Assembly: GCA_019828545.1 (NCBI GenBank)
Contig: JACVRA010000246.1
Location: forward strand, 124,001-188,000
Direction: 5' to 3'
DNA from: Paracamarosporium sp. OC-R06-R3
Taxonomy: Eukaryota; Ascomycota; Dothideomycetes; Pleosporales; Didymosphaeriaceae
Length of the DNA stretch: 64,000 nt
Position numbers and translations under genes: made by a program. Shown piece by piece: positions 21,571-34,323 of this stretch. Within the stretch, counting starts at the first letter, position 1, and every line of letters begins with the position of its first letter. Below the pieces are notes generated by a model. It was not told where the DNA came from. It was given only the letters and a program-made list of their open reading frames with translations, and did no database searches.

Positions 21571-22336
21571 TCACTTCTTCAAATCAGTCATCCATGTCCG
21601 CACAGCCTTTGCGCCATCATGCGAAGCTCTGAATACTACAAGGATCAGCAATTCTGTACGACCAGTATGGATAGGCACTCACGCTGCCTCTCGTTCTCGT
21701 CAAGACCTCGCATGAAGTCGGCGCCTTCTCCAAGAGCACCCCGCGGGTTATGAGCTTGATCAGCTATCACTGCAGCCCTGGCTTTAAAGGCCTTGCTCCG
21801 ATTAGTCGCTATCACTTGTAACAGAGGGTGAAGCACAAACATCGCTAAGCACCTCAATCATCTCCTCTTCTTCAAATAGTTCAAGAATACGTGCACCAAG
21901 GTTATAGAAGTGCGGGGCTAGAGCCCTCAAGTCGACTGTCCGCGCATCGGCCTTGAGCGCGTTGAGAACGCGTGGGCTCAGGGCAGAAGGGTGGTCTAGG
22001 GACACGACGGATGATGTACCGGTGCTGAGACTCTGACTGCAAGGCTAGGGTCAGATCCATAGCAGATTTTCAAGATGTGGTGTACAGGGAGTCGGGACGT
22101 ACGAAAGAGCAAGCATCTCTCCCAGCCAGAGGGGTAGCTCAACTTTTGATCCTTGCTTCATGTCACCGGTCATGTTGCCTTCCAGAAAGCCTAGGCCAGG
22201 CACGGTCAGCTCAAAGGTGCATGGTACTTTCTAGATGATGTTCGTAAGCAGTGAAGAAGAGGCAAGTGGGGGTGCAAAAGGTAGTCACCTGAGCATCTGT
22301 GAGGATGGCATCAACGTCGTAGTAGGAGGAGGCCAT
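21571..22336 (-). CDS. PSF3: GINS complex subunit Psf3
   Basis: Exons 22336-22289, 22230-22103, 22036-21841, 21791-21683 and 21635-21571 join into 181 aa, normal for Psf3. GINS joins Cdc45 and Mcm2-7 in the CMG helicase at nuclear replication origins and forks. The N-terminus MASSYYDVDAILTDAQ with CTFELTVPGLGFLEG is the Psf3 beta-domain. KVELPLWLGEMLA and the following Leu/Glu-rich helices (HFYNLGARILELF) form the alpha-domain, and the protein ends with RGLDENERQLFRASHDGAK. Four introns of 47-66 bp split this small gene. The third acceptor is CAAG rather than YAG, chosen because it alone gives the expected LSDAFKARAA junction. Confidence 0.92.
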
Positions 22337-23162
22337 GGCTGCTGTGAGGGTGATCAGAATGGATGCGTGGTACAGGTGTGGAGAATTGACGAGGAAGAAT
22401 CGGTGGTTGAGAGCAATCAGCGTGTCGCGTGCTGTGTGACAATCGGAACCAGATTATGCAGAGAGCTTTGAATGCTGGCCGAAGGAGGAAGGCGCAGACA
22501 AACGGGAAGGAGCGAGTGGCGGGGCTAGGAAACGGAGGCGAATATGCCCAAGATGCGTGTCTGCGGCATAGCAGAGGACGTGTACGCTTTTGCCTACCTG
22601 AGTGTTGCGCGGCAGTGAATGCCTGCAGATCCGGACGTATATAACGAGCGCGGCGGACGGGACGGACAGCTCGCACCGCGTCCCCAGGGCTCAGTCAGGT
22701 CCGGTCCTCCTGGAACCAAGTCGGAATCTCTATCTCGGTCTGGTGAATCGTCGCGTTCGGGCGCGACAAGGCTGTGCTCGCGTACCTAGCTCGTCCTAGT
22801 CCACGCCGGTCAAGACACATCGTGGGTCATAGCTTTAGATCTGGGGTTTGCGGCGTCGGCCATCTACATGAACTGTCCAAGAGCCCTCCCCCGCCTCCAG
22901 ACGTCTATCCAACACGACGCGTATCCTTCGCCTGGCTACTGCTGCCACGCTCCAACGTGCGTCATCTGCACCACCCTGACCCGCTGGCGTGGTCTCGTGT
23001 CAACCAGACTCGCCTCACGCAGCCTGCAACCTCAACCACCGCTTCCGCTGCTAACATTGCATCCACAGAGAGCATTGCCACTGCACACGCCCGCGCACCG
23101 CCCCGTATCCTTTGATGGTCAGCCGTCCCTAGCTCCTTCATCGCACACACACACGCGGCACC
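22337..23162. promoter_or_regulatory. divergent promoter region, PSF3 / BLM10
   Basis: This 826-bp region separates two divergent start codons. It is C-rich towards the BLM10 start, as is common in fungal 5' UTRs. No specific element is called. Confidence 0.4.
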
Positions 23163-26100
23163 ATGGCTGTCAGCGAACGGATATCACAGCTCATGGGGGC
23201 CCTCGATTCCGCCTCCGGTGTGAACTCGTCGCGCGGGACCTCGCCCGGTGGCGACTGGCGCCACACCAACGGCGATGCGAATGGCGCAGATGAGGAGAAG
23301 CAGAACCGCAGCCGACCGCGCACATTTCCATACTTTGAATACCTCCCGTACAAGGCAGAGGACCCCAGCGAGCGAGTGGACAATCTCAACACATGTCTGA
23401 AGCATCTGTACATTGCCGTCTCTGCGGGAGACTTCGCGCCAGGTGCCGTGCACTGGACCCGTGAGCTCAGAGGGTGGATTCAACTGAAATTCGAGATCCC
23501 GCGGGACACACGGATAAAGATGGTCAATCTGTACTACGAGCTGGCGCTGGCTCCCGGGCTGGACTATTTGGTTGCGGAGCGCTTTGCGAGCATGTTCATG
23601 ACCCTGACAAAGTGAGTCGTTCCCATGGTTCTAGCAACGTGAAGTCGAAGAACAGTATAGCTAACGTTCGGCCAGGCGGAAACACTACCTTCGTCCCGGT
23701 AAAGACTTGACCCTCGATTGGCGGCCGCTGTTCCGCGAACTGAAAATGTTCGTGCTTCCCTCCGAGTCGGGAGGTTCCGCGCCGCCCAGCATCAAGCGCA
23801 ATATTCGGACGTTGACAAAATTGTGCACGTTTGCCCAATACTATTTCGACCCGCAAGAGATACCGGCCATTTTGGAGGAGGTTCTTCCTTTCTTCAGCAC
23901 GTCGTACTCTGAAGGTGCATTCGTCGTCATCGGTTTGCTCAACTTGCTGATGCCGACGAGCATACCACCAGAGGACAGGGAGGACTTGCAGCCGCAGGAA
24001 TACCTGCCTCTGTTTTTCCATTTGTGGTCGCTCGTAAACAGATCTAAGTTGGCTGATGCGCACTTCATGGACGTCATGTCACGAATGGCACGCGAGTTGC
24101 TTCCCGCAAACCATGTTCCGTTTTCGCAGTACGGCCTTTTCACCAGCGAGCAGTGCTCTCTCATCTTCACGTCCATTTTGCGACTGCTCGAAATACCGGT
24201 CGGACAAGCAACTTCTCCGTACAGCACAACAGTCGATCTGGGTGCTGGTCTTGCGGTTATGCTCGACCGGGACCAGCGCAAACATCCGTCTACCCACCAT
24301 ATCGCGCGTATCATAGTCATGTCGTTCTCTCCTGCATGTATGGAGCACGAGGACTCCGTTTTCAGTAAGCTAGAGGGCCTTCTGCAGGCTATTGAGACAT
24401 TCTATCACCCTTCGAACTCTGGCAACTGGACGCGATCACTCGCGCAGCTCGTGTTCTATCTGACTGATTTCTTCCTCCTTCGGTGGAATCGAGAACACAA
24501 TGGCGAGATGAAGGTTCCTGAAGAGCGAAAGTTGAACGATGCGCTCAAGCGTCGTTTTGTGCTGTGTTTGCGCGAGGTTACTTTCATGGGTATCTTCTCG
24601 AAGAGCGACCGGGCTGTACTGTACTCACAGAGCGCTTTACAAGGTCTTGCGTACCTGGAGCCTACCCTCATACTACCAGGTGCATTGCAGCGGATTTACC
24701 CGGCCATGCAGGGCTTGGTGGAGGTACATCGTACCATCTCCTCAATCAAGGCCTTGCAAATGCTTTCTAAGATCATGGCGCGTACGAAGGGCTATCGGTG
24801 TCACGTTACGACCCTGCTAGGCCTTGCGATTCCGGGAATTGACCCCAACGATCTGGACAAGACCGTACAGACTCTGAGTTACATCCAAGGCGTCTGTTAC
24901 ACGGTGCCGTTCCATGACCTTACACAAGAGAAGAAGGGCGCAAACCGCGCATCGTCTGCTTCGGGAACGGCGACGCCGATGGAAGGCGTTGATGTTGGCA
25001 CAGGGCTTGCTGTGGATTGGATTACACAACAGGTGGAACGGCTAGAGAACGCCAAGGGTTTCGTTGAGATCGATTACGATCAGGAACTCAGCGATCACGA
25101 GGAAGAAATGATCTTACGCTCTTCGACCACGGGACTTGCCGAGTTCTTGTTGTCCTTCCTTGGCCGGGTTTTCACACTCTTGGAAAACCTGCCTGATGCT
25201 GCAAGAATACGCAGCGGTTCGCCTGAGGAGAACGTGGCGAACTACCTCCCTGCTGCATTTACTCCACTGCTTGCGGCACTCTCTCCTGAGCTCTTTGACA
25301 TCGCCCTAGACAAGGTTGCCAACTTCATTACGAACCATGTCATTCACCAGGCTCGTGATGCGATATCATTTATCTGCAACAGTTTTGTCAAAGTGAACCC
25401 AGAGAAATCTTTGAAGCGGTTGTTACCCCATCTCTTTGCTGGTATCCGCACGGAGATTGAAGATAATGGAGCTGGTTCTACGCGAACCACAGGCGCCGAA
25501 GTCCTTCCACGAGATCGTGGACTCGTCTGGTACCTCTGCATCTTGGGCATGTGCGTTGTCCATGTTGGAGATGCCGTCATGGAGTGGAAAGACGAGCTCT
25601 TTGAAATTGCAGAATACATGCAAAAGAATGTTCGGGGTGCTGCTACGATACATGTATCCAACTTCATACATCATCTTCTCCTCAACGTCACATGCACCTA
25701 CACCAACGATTACTCCATTTACGAGGATGATGAACTTGAAACTGGCCTCACAGCAAGCTCGTGGGGTCGTCAGGTAGATGTAAAGCAATTGAACATCAAG
25801 TGGCACAAGCCTAGTGCCGAGGAGATTGATTTTGCAGTCAAGTTGTTTGAGTCTCAAGTCACTACTTCTATCAATGCTTTGACTGCTCTTATTTCTGCTG
25901 AGCCACCGGTCAAGCGAGAAGGCACCGGCAAGGACTGGTCAGACGAGCTCTCTCGGAACATAACACTGCTGCGACTCGTCATTTCTGGTATCTCTGTGCT
26001 ATTCGATATCCGGCATGATCAGCCTCAAGAAGGTGCGGATGCCGAGGGAGATGGCGATGCCATGGAGACAGAGGGTATTGAGGATGATGCCGGACTTGGC

Positions 26101-29100
26101 GAGGCGGAAGACGAGGACGTCAAGCCTACCTTCCAATACGAGACCGGGTATCCTTTGAAGCATGGCGACAAAAATTACGAGATTCTCCATGGCCTCCGGC
26201 ATAAGGTCGGCCTCACGCTACATGAAGTGCACTGCTTCCTGAACGAGAAGCAGGAAGATGACGTTATATGTTTCAACCAACTGTATAACGCATATCGATC
26301 GTGGTTCATCGATGTGGGGATCGAACGGTCTGCCCACATTTTAGAGCGTGTAACACGTCTCCTTGAATCCGACGAAACGGCGTTCAAATTCCAAGGCTTG
26401 CGAAAGGAATATCCGCGGCCATTACTCGTCAGGCGCGCATACGTCTACCATCTCCAGCGTTTGCGTCACAACGCGAGCACGCGGCCGAAGACAGAGCTCG
26501 ATAAGACACTTCTTTTGGATCTCGCGCAATCGAGTATATCTTTGTATACTGACATCCGCCGTACTGCGCAAACCGCTAGCGAGTCGGCCATTAAATGCGT
26601 GTTGGGTGCCAAACCACTCATCGTACCGCCGCTTCTTGATGCCTTGGTGAAGGCCGTTGGCGAGAGCGATTACCCCCGTATCAAGGGTGCAATGTTCACT
26701 CTTCTGTTCGGCAGCCTGGCGAAGACAATCAGCCGTGATTGGCGATTCACGCCTACTCTGATCAAAGCCTTCATCGAAGTAACCGGTGCCGACAAGCCCT
26801 CCGTGCAGAAGCTTGCGGCGAATGCGACATTCCAAGTCATGGACATGGGCAAGGCAATGGAGCGAATGGTGATTCTTGACAAAGCAGTTGTTGAGGCAAT
26901 CGCTTTTGTTATTGATCCTAGCGAAGACAACACGGTGCAACAGAAGGTCGTAAAGCGACGAGATTTCATCAAACAAAAGCGAGCACGTATCGAAGGCAAA
27001 AAAGCAACCCTTTCCAAGGAGCTGATCGATATGACGAAAACGTCACACTGGAAGAAAGTTAGTAGAACTGCAGCCATAATCGTCAATCTCACTATGCGCT
27101 TCGATACGATAGCCTCTGAAGAGATGATCACGCTTGTCACCAAAGGTGCCATAGACCAGCATCCTAGCCTTCGTGGTTTGTATGCTGGTGCGCTGGTCGG
27201 GCTATTCGGCATTATCCAGACTCGTGCCCTTGCCGACCACAGCTACGAGAAATATCTACTTATGGAGGAAGAAGTGCCTGACAAAATCTCCGTACCTACG
27301 AAAGCCGACGACCGCAACTGGACAGAAGAATACTTGAGCATGTTCACTAAGGCAGAAGCGAAATACTATGTTGACGCCGATTATCCCGGTTGGTTGGTGT
27401 GGACGAAGAGTATGCCAGCATTCCTACCCAACCCTCCGCCAATGTCTTATGACGACGTGGAGACAAATGTTCGCACGAAGCTTGGTGCAATCCTTGATCG
27501 CTCGTGGTTCTCGAATTATTTCGCGTTCATGAAGCAAGAACCACGGGACGCAGGTGCTGATCGCTTCCGCATGTCCAGCGCAATGCTGTTGACGCACGCG
27601 TTCGATCTGGTTTTTGCGGGCCTCACTCCGGCTACCTTCGAAGACATCAAGGATCTTACCCAAGCAGTGTATGGCGATGGAAGCGACAAACATCAACACC
27701 GCGCCACGTCTGAGATCATGGGTGCTTTGCTCACATGCGCACCCGACCTACAGCCTGAACAGCGACAAGAAACTTGGGAGTATGTCTTCCCCATTATTCG
27801 AGGCATCTTCCAAGACGGGCTGAATCCAGACAATTCGGGTTATTGGACTACCTTTTTGCACGTTGTACTTCAATCTAAAGACCCCAGACGAGGATGGCCT
27901 CTCGTAGACTGGCTGTCAAGCTTCCGTCTAGACATGGATTCGAACGCGGCATTTAAGGAGAGCTCCAAGATTTATCTGCTCCAACAATGTATCGCTGACG
28001 CTGGTTGGCATTTCCGCCTCGAGAAGCCCATCTTGGAGGACTTCATGCAGCACCTTGACCACCCCTACAAGGGTGTACGTGAAGCTATGGGTCAAACTAT
28101 TGCCGCCATTTATCGAACACGATACCACGAGTCGTACAAGAACGTTTCCACACTCATCAAAGCACAGAAGGAAGCCTCGTCTATTGGCGTTCGGCCTTAC
28201 GAGCCAACACCTGAGTTTTCCAAGATGATTGCAGAAGTGTTCGATCGCCTAGAAGTATGGCGAGGTCAGCGTCCAGCAGGCCAACAAACACCCTCGCCAT
28301 ATACGAATGGAGGCAAGACAGTCCTCCTCTGGCTCGACTCCACCCTCTCTTCATACGAATGCACACAGCTTATCCAGTTCTTCCCCAACGTATTTACCGA
28401 GCAGCTTCTCCACATGATGGACATTAAGGAAGACCCTGAGCTCCAGTCCCTCGCCTACCACGTTTTCCGCCACCTGCCCAACATTCCGCACCGCCAGGGC
28501 GAAGACGCAGAATTCATCGCGGCGCTTATTCGTATTGGCAGGACAGCGACCAGCTGGCACCAGCGTCTCCGCATCCTTATCAACATCCAGGTCATCTACT
28601 TCCGCCGCCTCTTCCTCATGAGCGAGCAGCAGCAACTCGATATGTATGACTGTGTCTCTGCCATGCTGCAAGACACGCAGCTCGAAGTGCGTATGGGTGC
28701 CGCTACCACGCTGTCCGGCATGATCCGCTGTTCGCCTGTCGCACTACGTGACCGCATGGTCGCAAAGCTCAAAGATCAATTCACCACCACTCTAACTAAA
28801 AATCCGCTGCCCAAACGTCGACTACCGGGTACTCCTACACCCGAGCAAAGCAAGTTGGTGCTCACGCGTCATGCAGCTGTGCTAGGTCTTGGCGCCTTGA
28901 TCCAGGCTTTCCCGTACACAAGTCCGCCGCCGGCGTGGTACACGGAAGTGCTTGCTAGCCTGGCAAGAAAGGCAGCGGCGGATCCGGGTATGGTGGGCAA
29001 GAGCGTTAAGAGCATATTGGCGGACTTCAAGAAGACGAGGCAGGATACCTGGCATGTAGATGTCAAGGTAAGCATTCTCCCTTCTCCCACATAATCCCCC

Positions 29101-29189
29101 CAATCTCAACTAACACGTGCAAACAGGCTTTCGAACAGGAGCAGCTAGAGGATCTGGAGGGCGTGCTGTGGAAGAGCTACTTTGCGTGA
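23163..29189 (+). CDS. BLM10: proteasome activator Blm10 / PA200
   Basis: Exons 23163-23611, 23676-29067 and 29127-29189 give 1967 aa, in the usual size range. Blm10 is a HEAT-repeat solenoid that caps the 20S proteasome in nucleus and cytosol, opens its gate, and is linked to proteasome assembly and storage. The N-terminal region reads YFEYLPYKAEDPSERVDNLN, the standard start of the family. Most of the length is helical repeats, with an acidic disordered insert near residues 770-810 (a run of Glu/Asp/Gly) as in other Blm10 proteins. The short last exon codes for the end LEGVLWKSYFA, which would insert into the alpha-ring pocket. The terminal tripeptide YFA has Phe where the HbYX motif normally has Tyr. 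Confidence 0.95.
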
Positions 29190-29602
29190 GTGACGCCACC
29201 CTCCGCTCAAAACGAAGACGGTGCAAGGTTACGGGTTGAGATGTAATGGAACTGGAACAGGTAAACGGCACGATTGATGCGATGTATTATACATACGCCA
29301 CATACGCATGTCGATGATTTCGGTTTCGGGAAGAAAGCGTCCATGGCATGATGCCAGGCGTATTCTATGTTTTGATCTGCATGGGCGGCGCTTAAGTCAA
29401 AAACCAGGCACGAGTATATGTAATCGATAGACTGAACGAACTAAGGTGAAATGTTGCCAATTAACGTGGGTAAGCTGTCTAAATCATGTGATGCTGTCTA
29501 ACCATCGTGCTGATATTGTCCAAATGCCCATATCCTAACGCTTGGCCAGAATTAACGACTAGAAGACCCCAAAGGTGACGCAATGCTTCCTCCCAATGTC
29601 TA
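29190..29602. other. convergent intergenic region
   Basis: This contains the 3' ends of BLM10 and of the cyclodeaminase-like gene. No gene is seen. Confidence 0.5.
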
Positions 29603-31161
29603 TCAAAAATTGTCAATCCTCGTCCCTATACCTCGATTGTCTGCCAACGCCACGAGCTCACTTCCGACAACAACGTCCATCAACCCCAATCCCACGCTCT
29701 TATATATAACATTCCCTTTCTGCAGCCATTCCATTAGCCCTCGGTCTCCACCATCGTCCTCCTTCTCCTTCTTATCCTTCCTCTTCTTTTTCCTTTGTTC
29801 ACACTCGCCTATTTCGACCCCAGTGTCATCTAGGCCCTCCATACTCTTTCTAGCCAGACACTCTTGCCTTCTCCTTTCTGCATCTTTCCTCAACATGATG
29901 AGCTCGCCAATTTCGACAACCTCGTGCCCGGTAAGTCCAGCTTGTATGATCTCGCCAGCCTCCTTCAGACACGCTTCTACGCTGTCGACGATGACAGCAC
30001 CGCCTTGGAGGGCATGCTTATGGTGGTGACGGTGGTGGTCTGGAGCTACATTTTGCTTGAGGATGTCCGGGTGCAGTTCCACCATGTGTGGCTTGTATGA
30101 ACCAATAGCAGCGACATACCTACCCTTCTTCCTCCCTTCCGTGTTGGTCAAGTAACTTGCTGGGAACAACGGTGCCAGGGATGGCGTGGTGCAGAAGATG
30201 ACACTACTTGCACGAACAGTGGCTTTGAGAAGGCGCTCGTATTCATTCGCGTTGGGTGTGATGATCTGTATCTTCGGCCTCGGAAGATCGATAGGCGCGA
30301 ATTCCGGTCCTTTAAACAAGTTTTGCAGCATACTCTGCGTCCGTTCAAAACTCCGGTTGATTACGTTCAAGTGGTGTATCTCTGATCCACGCAACAACAG
30401 TGCGAGTCGTATGTGCCAATATGCTTGCTTGCCGGCACCGAAGACGACTACATCGTGTACATTTGCGCGTTTCTTAAAGAGCATAGTACTAGCAAGTGCG
30501 GTGCGGAAGGCAGTGATTTCTTCGGCGTTTATGAGTGCGCGGGGGTTGCCGGAGCGATCGAGCAGCGTGAGGAGGCCCTTGGGTGTAGTGCTGTCTTTGC
30601 TTGCGATACTATCGGGTGGAACGGAGACGGCAGTTGCAGAGCTGGAAGTGCTCGCGGTGGAGAGGGAGAGTGAGTCGAAGGAAGCGAGGGAGCCACGCGC
30701 TGAGGTGCTACCGTTCGAAGACGCGCTTTTACTGATAGCTAAGTCAGGCTCTGCGAGTGTAACGATCTAACATGCGACGCACTGTCAGTACATCAACTAG
30801 GTCAAGAAGCTGAGTACATCTGTTCGGCCAGGATAGGCACAGTTCAACTAGAGATTCCATACCTTCACCCCAATCCCGTCGTTGCTCGAAGCGGGCATGA
30901 AGAGGGTCGTCTGTCCATCGCTGCGCTTGAGCGATGTGCGGAGCGGTTGGTAGGAAGAACAACAGCCATTGGAGTCTTGATCTGTGGCGGTCGAATAGTA
31001 GTGTAACGCATCAGCCAAACTTTGCTGCAGGTCAAGGATGTCTGAAGACATTAGATTGGCGAGGTTTGCATACGCAACGTTGATATTGAAAGCTTACCTT
31101 GCTTTTTGAGGCCGAGCAAGAGTGTTCGGACCTCTGAATCTGTGAGAACTGTCAAAGGCAT
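29603..31161 (-). CDS. ornithine cyclodeaminase / mu-crystallin family protein
   Basis: Exons 31161-31098, 31041-30863 and 30766-29603 give 468 aa. The family includes ornithine cyclodeaminase, alanine dehydrogenase and ketimine reductases, all NAD(P)-dependent enzymes on amino acids or imines. The N-terminal half has MPLTVLTDSEVR and TTLFMPASSNDGIGVKIVTL, matching the substrate-side domain. The Rossmann domain is clear in DVVVFGAGKQAYWHIRLALLL, followed by INRSFERTQ and VIFCTTPSLAPLF. The end VIYKSVGLGLMDVVVGSELV is the family's C-terminal signature. Two insertions are unusual: a Ser/Thr-rich stretch of about 45 residues around 90-135 and a Lys/Glu-rich one near 400, making it longer than the usual 320-350 residues. 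Substrate is unknown. Confidence 0.87.
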
Positions 31162-31561
31162 TGCGCGTCCGTCGCAGTACGCTGCAGCTGCTATGAGGTG
31201 AAGACGCGTCGCACAATTTGCGTGAAGTCCTGGAGAGTCGAGGAAAGAGGTACTGCGTAAGGGATAAGCAGTTGGCGCTATGTTGGCAGCGGCGATCCTG
31301 GTGCTTAACTTGACGTAGTGGGGGCGGGGCGGGGCCCTGTTGATTGAAGGCATTCTTCCCCACTAGAGGCTTATTCATCACAGCAACTTAGCGCCAACGA
31401 GATTGAGTAATCGTTCCAATGCATGGTATTCATGAAATTCTTCAGTCGAAGTTGACTGCTTTTGGCCGTCCTAAACTCCGTGGTATTCGAAGCCCGCTAC
31501 ATGCAGAGATGATAGACACACCAAATTCCCTAACCTCCCTAACATACCCATCAGGACCTGC
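31162..31561. other. intergenic region
   Basis: This is the promoter of the cyclodeaminase-like gene and the 3' UTR of the eL8 gene. No other feature is seen. Confidence 0.5.
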
Positions 31562-32449
31562 TTAGATCTTGATAGCGCTCTCAAGAGCCTTCCTCCGCTT
31601 GTCCATGCGAGCGTTGGCCTTGGCACCCATGATGCCACCACCCCAGTGGCGGATGGTGTCCTTGTGCTTCTCGAGGTAACCGTCCTGGATAGCAGAGCTG
31701 AGCTTGGAGAGCTCGTTCTTGTCCTCCGATCGCACCTCAGTCAAAGCGAGAACAGCGGCGGTCTTCTGGTGGACGACGGTACCGAGCCTGGCCTTGCCCT
31801 TTACGATGGCGTACGGAACGCCCATCTTGCGGCAGAGAGCGGGAAGGAAGACGACCAACTCAATGGGGTCAACGTCGTTGGCGATGAGCACGAGCGACGC
31901 CTTCTTGTTCTCGATAAGACCGACGACGTGGTTGAGGCCGAACTTGGCGGCGTAGGGCTTCTTGGACACATCCTCCTTCTTCTTGCCCTCAGAGACAGCG
32001 GTGGCCTCCTTGGTCAAGCGCTCCTTCTTCTCGGCCTTGGTCTCGGGTCGGTACTTGTTGAGGAGCTTGAAAGCCTGGGTGGCGGCTGCATCATGTTAGC
32101 TAGTGTTCTCCATCTAATGCACCTGGTATGTCCTACTGTTGCGGTCAAGAACGTGCTGGAACTGAGCGATGGAAGGAGGAACCTTCAACCGCAGGTTGAG
32201 GATCTTCTTCTGGCGCTGGAGACGGACATACGCGGGCCATCGGACCATGCGCGAGAGGTTGCGCTGGGGCTGGATGTCCTGGCCGATACCGAAGTTCTTG
32301 GGACGCTTCTCGAGAAGAGGGTTCTGTGCCTGTCAGAGCCTGCAGCTGTCGATACCATTGAGCATTTCACGTACCTTGGCGGTCTTCTTGGAGCCAGCCT
32401 TGCCCTGAGGGAAGGGGGCGGGTGCCGCTTTCTTGGCCTTGGGTGCCAT
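31562..32449 (-). CDS. RPL8: 60S ribosomal protein eL8 (L8/L7a)
   Basis: Exons 32449-32375, 32323-32137 and 32085-31562 give 261 aa, as expected. The Lys-rich N-terminus ([20 protein letters not shown]) leads into [34 protein letters not shown] and the L7Ae-type RNA-binding domain ([30 protein letters not shown]). The protein binds 25S/5.8S rRNA early in large-subunit assembly in the nucleolus. A further intron probably interrupts the 5' UTR (about 32463-32638, donor GTAAGC, acceptor AATGACAG ending 14 bp before the ATG), a pattern common in fungal ribosomal protein genes. The opposite strand has a long frame here that is only a shadow caused by codon bias. Confidence 0.95.
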
Positions 32450-32852
32450 CTTATCGTCGAGGCTGTCATTGAGAGAGAAACCATTAGCGAATGCTCATTC
32501 ACTAGGTAGCTTCTGCTGCTCTAAGAGTGGGAGGGCATTGCTGCCGACCTGCACTCTAGCCATCTTCAAAAACGCTACCTTCCATAGAGGAAGCATGCGT
32601 TGAATCTGCTGGAGAGTCGATTGGGGGGTTGCGCTTACCGAGTTACCTGTGTTAGTGGAGGGTCGACGGTTGGTGATGGAGTTTCGAAGTCGCGGAAGAG
32701 AAGTGTGCCTGCCCTTCGCTTAATTTTTGCGCTCCAACGTCTCGCGCGCACGCTAACTCTGCCAAGAGCGGACCGGCGAAATGATACTCCGATCGCTCGC
32801 ATCAGAGCCGTTCTACAGCACCTCCACATTCATGCATGATGCAGCAAGCGGG
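32450..32852. promoter_or_regulatory. divergent promoter, RPL8 / GPI18
   Basis: This 403-bp region separates two divergent start codons and includes a likely 5'-UTR intron of RPL8 (32463-32638). Confidence 0.5.
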
Positions 32853-34323
32853 ATGGCGTGGCGAAACTCAACGAAGAGACTAACTCAAGCGTTCTTTGCT
32901 TGGAAATCCGTGCTTTTTGTCGTTGCGTTTCTGTCTCCAGGCCCAGGGTATGACACATCAGCGCTGATCGCCTCCAGTCCAAGCAATTCTCGATACAGTG
33001 ACTTCCACAGTTGGTCTATAAAAAACCGTATTGCACTCCAATTCTTTAGATGGGACGCATTATACTTCGTCAAGTCTGCCCAAAGAGGGTACCTTTACGA
33101 GCAAGAATGGGCCTTTAGCTGGGCGTACTCATTGATACTCAAAACTTTGGTAAAGCGTACGACTGACCCTGACAAAATCGCAAACAGAGATGTTGACCTT
33201 AGCAGTGATACCTAGGGATGTTCCGCCTTCTTTGCACTGCTACGTCTGGACTGGGATCCTCGTTTCTCATGTGTGCCACCTCGTCTCTGTCCTGGCTCTG
33301 TACCATCTGTTAAACGTACTGCTAGGTCGGCAGCAGAGAGGTCGTGTCCCATTTGTGGCGTCAATGCTACATATAGTATCTCCAGGTGGCATGTTTCTCA
33401 GCTCACCCTATGCGGAATCTCTTTTCGCTGCACTCAACTTCACTGGAATGCTTTTATACATCCAAGGCAGGACAACAGAACGACCTGACAAAGGCCGAAC
33501 CATTCGCGAAGATATGTTAATTCTAGGATCGGGCGTATTGTTCACTTTGGCATCGTGTATCAGGAGTAACGGATTATTGAGTGGCTTGCTTTTCTTGTTC
33601 GACGTTGTCGGCTGTGTCTCCAACCTAATGAGGATACAGCTGAGCATGAAAGACGTTAGAAAACTTGTCGTCACGTGTGCCTCCGGTGCTCTTTTGGGTC
33701 TCGGCTTTATCTTCCCGCAGTACGTGGCGTATCAAGAGTACTGCATGTCTGAGGCTGGTACAAGTGCAAGACCATGGTGTTCCAAAAGAATACCAAGCAT
33801 TTATACTTGGGTTCAAAGCAATTACTGGTAAGTCAAGCTTTCAAACTTTGACCAGAGAAGACTGACATTAGCCAGGAACGTTGGGTTCCTTCGGTATTGG
33901 ACGCCTTCAAACTTGCCGCTGTTCTTGATAGCTGGACCAATGTTGTGGCTGCTAGTTCAGTCGAGCATTGAGTACTTGCGTCACCCTGCTCAACAATTCC
34001 TCGAGTCTTCCGATACTCAGCCACGGAGGGACAAAAAGAATAACATGGGTTTGAATGCGACTCCCGCTAGACTACCGCAAATAGCATTGCCTCAGCTTGT
34101 CTTAGCTATCACTGCCGCCACCAATTTCCATGTGCAAGTCATAAATCGCTTGTCTTCCGGCTATCCAGTCTGGTACCTCGCAGTAGCTAGATGGGTGATA
34201 GCGCAAAACGAGGCCCACAAGAGTGAGGGCGGGCTCAAGGCTTCGCAGTGGGTTTGCCGTGGCTTGATAATGTACGCCATTGTACAAGGCGCACTTTTCG
34301 CGAACTTCTTGCCTCCAGCTTAG
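32853..34323 (+). CDS. GPI18: GPI mannosyltransferase 2 (Gpi18 / PIG-V)
   Basis: Exons 32853-33156, 33206-33827 and 33876-34323 give 457 aa. The enzyme adds the second (alpha-1,6) mannose to the GPI anchor precursor on the luminal side of the ER. It is a multi-spanning protein. Characteristic parts are LSPGPGYDTSALI after the first helix, LQFFRWDALYFVKSAQRGYLYEQEWAF (Trp-Asp in the luminal catalytic loop), and SPGGMFLSSPYAESLFAALNF with FTLASCIRSNGLL. The first intron acceptor could be 33202 or 33205; both keep the frame. The start at 32853 (MAWRNSTKRL) was preferred over Met codons at 32832 and 32781, because family members begin shortly before the first helix. Confidence 0.9.

Noticed and set aside
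31646..32509. 287-codon Leu/Val/Gly-rich plus-strand frame
   Set aside because: It is opposite the eL8 gene and arises from its strong codon bias; it spans both eL8 introns without any domain-like sequence.
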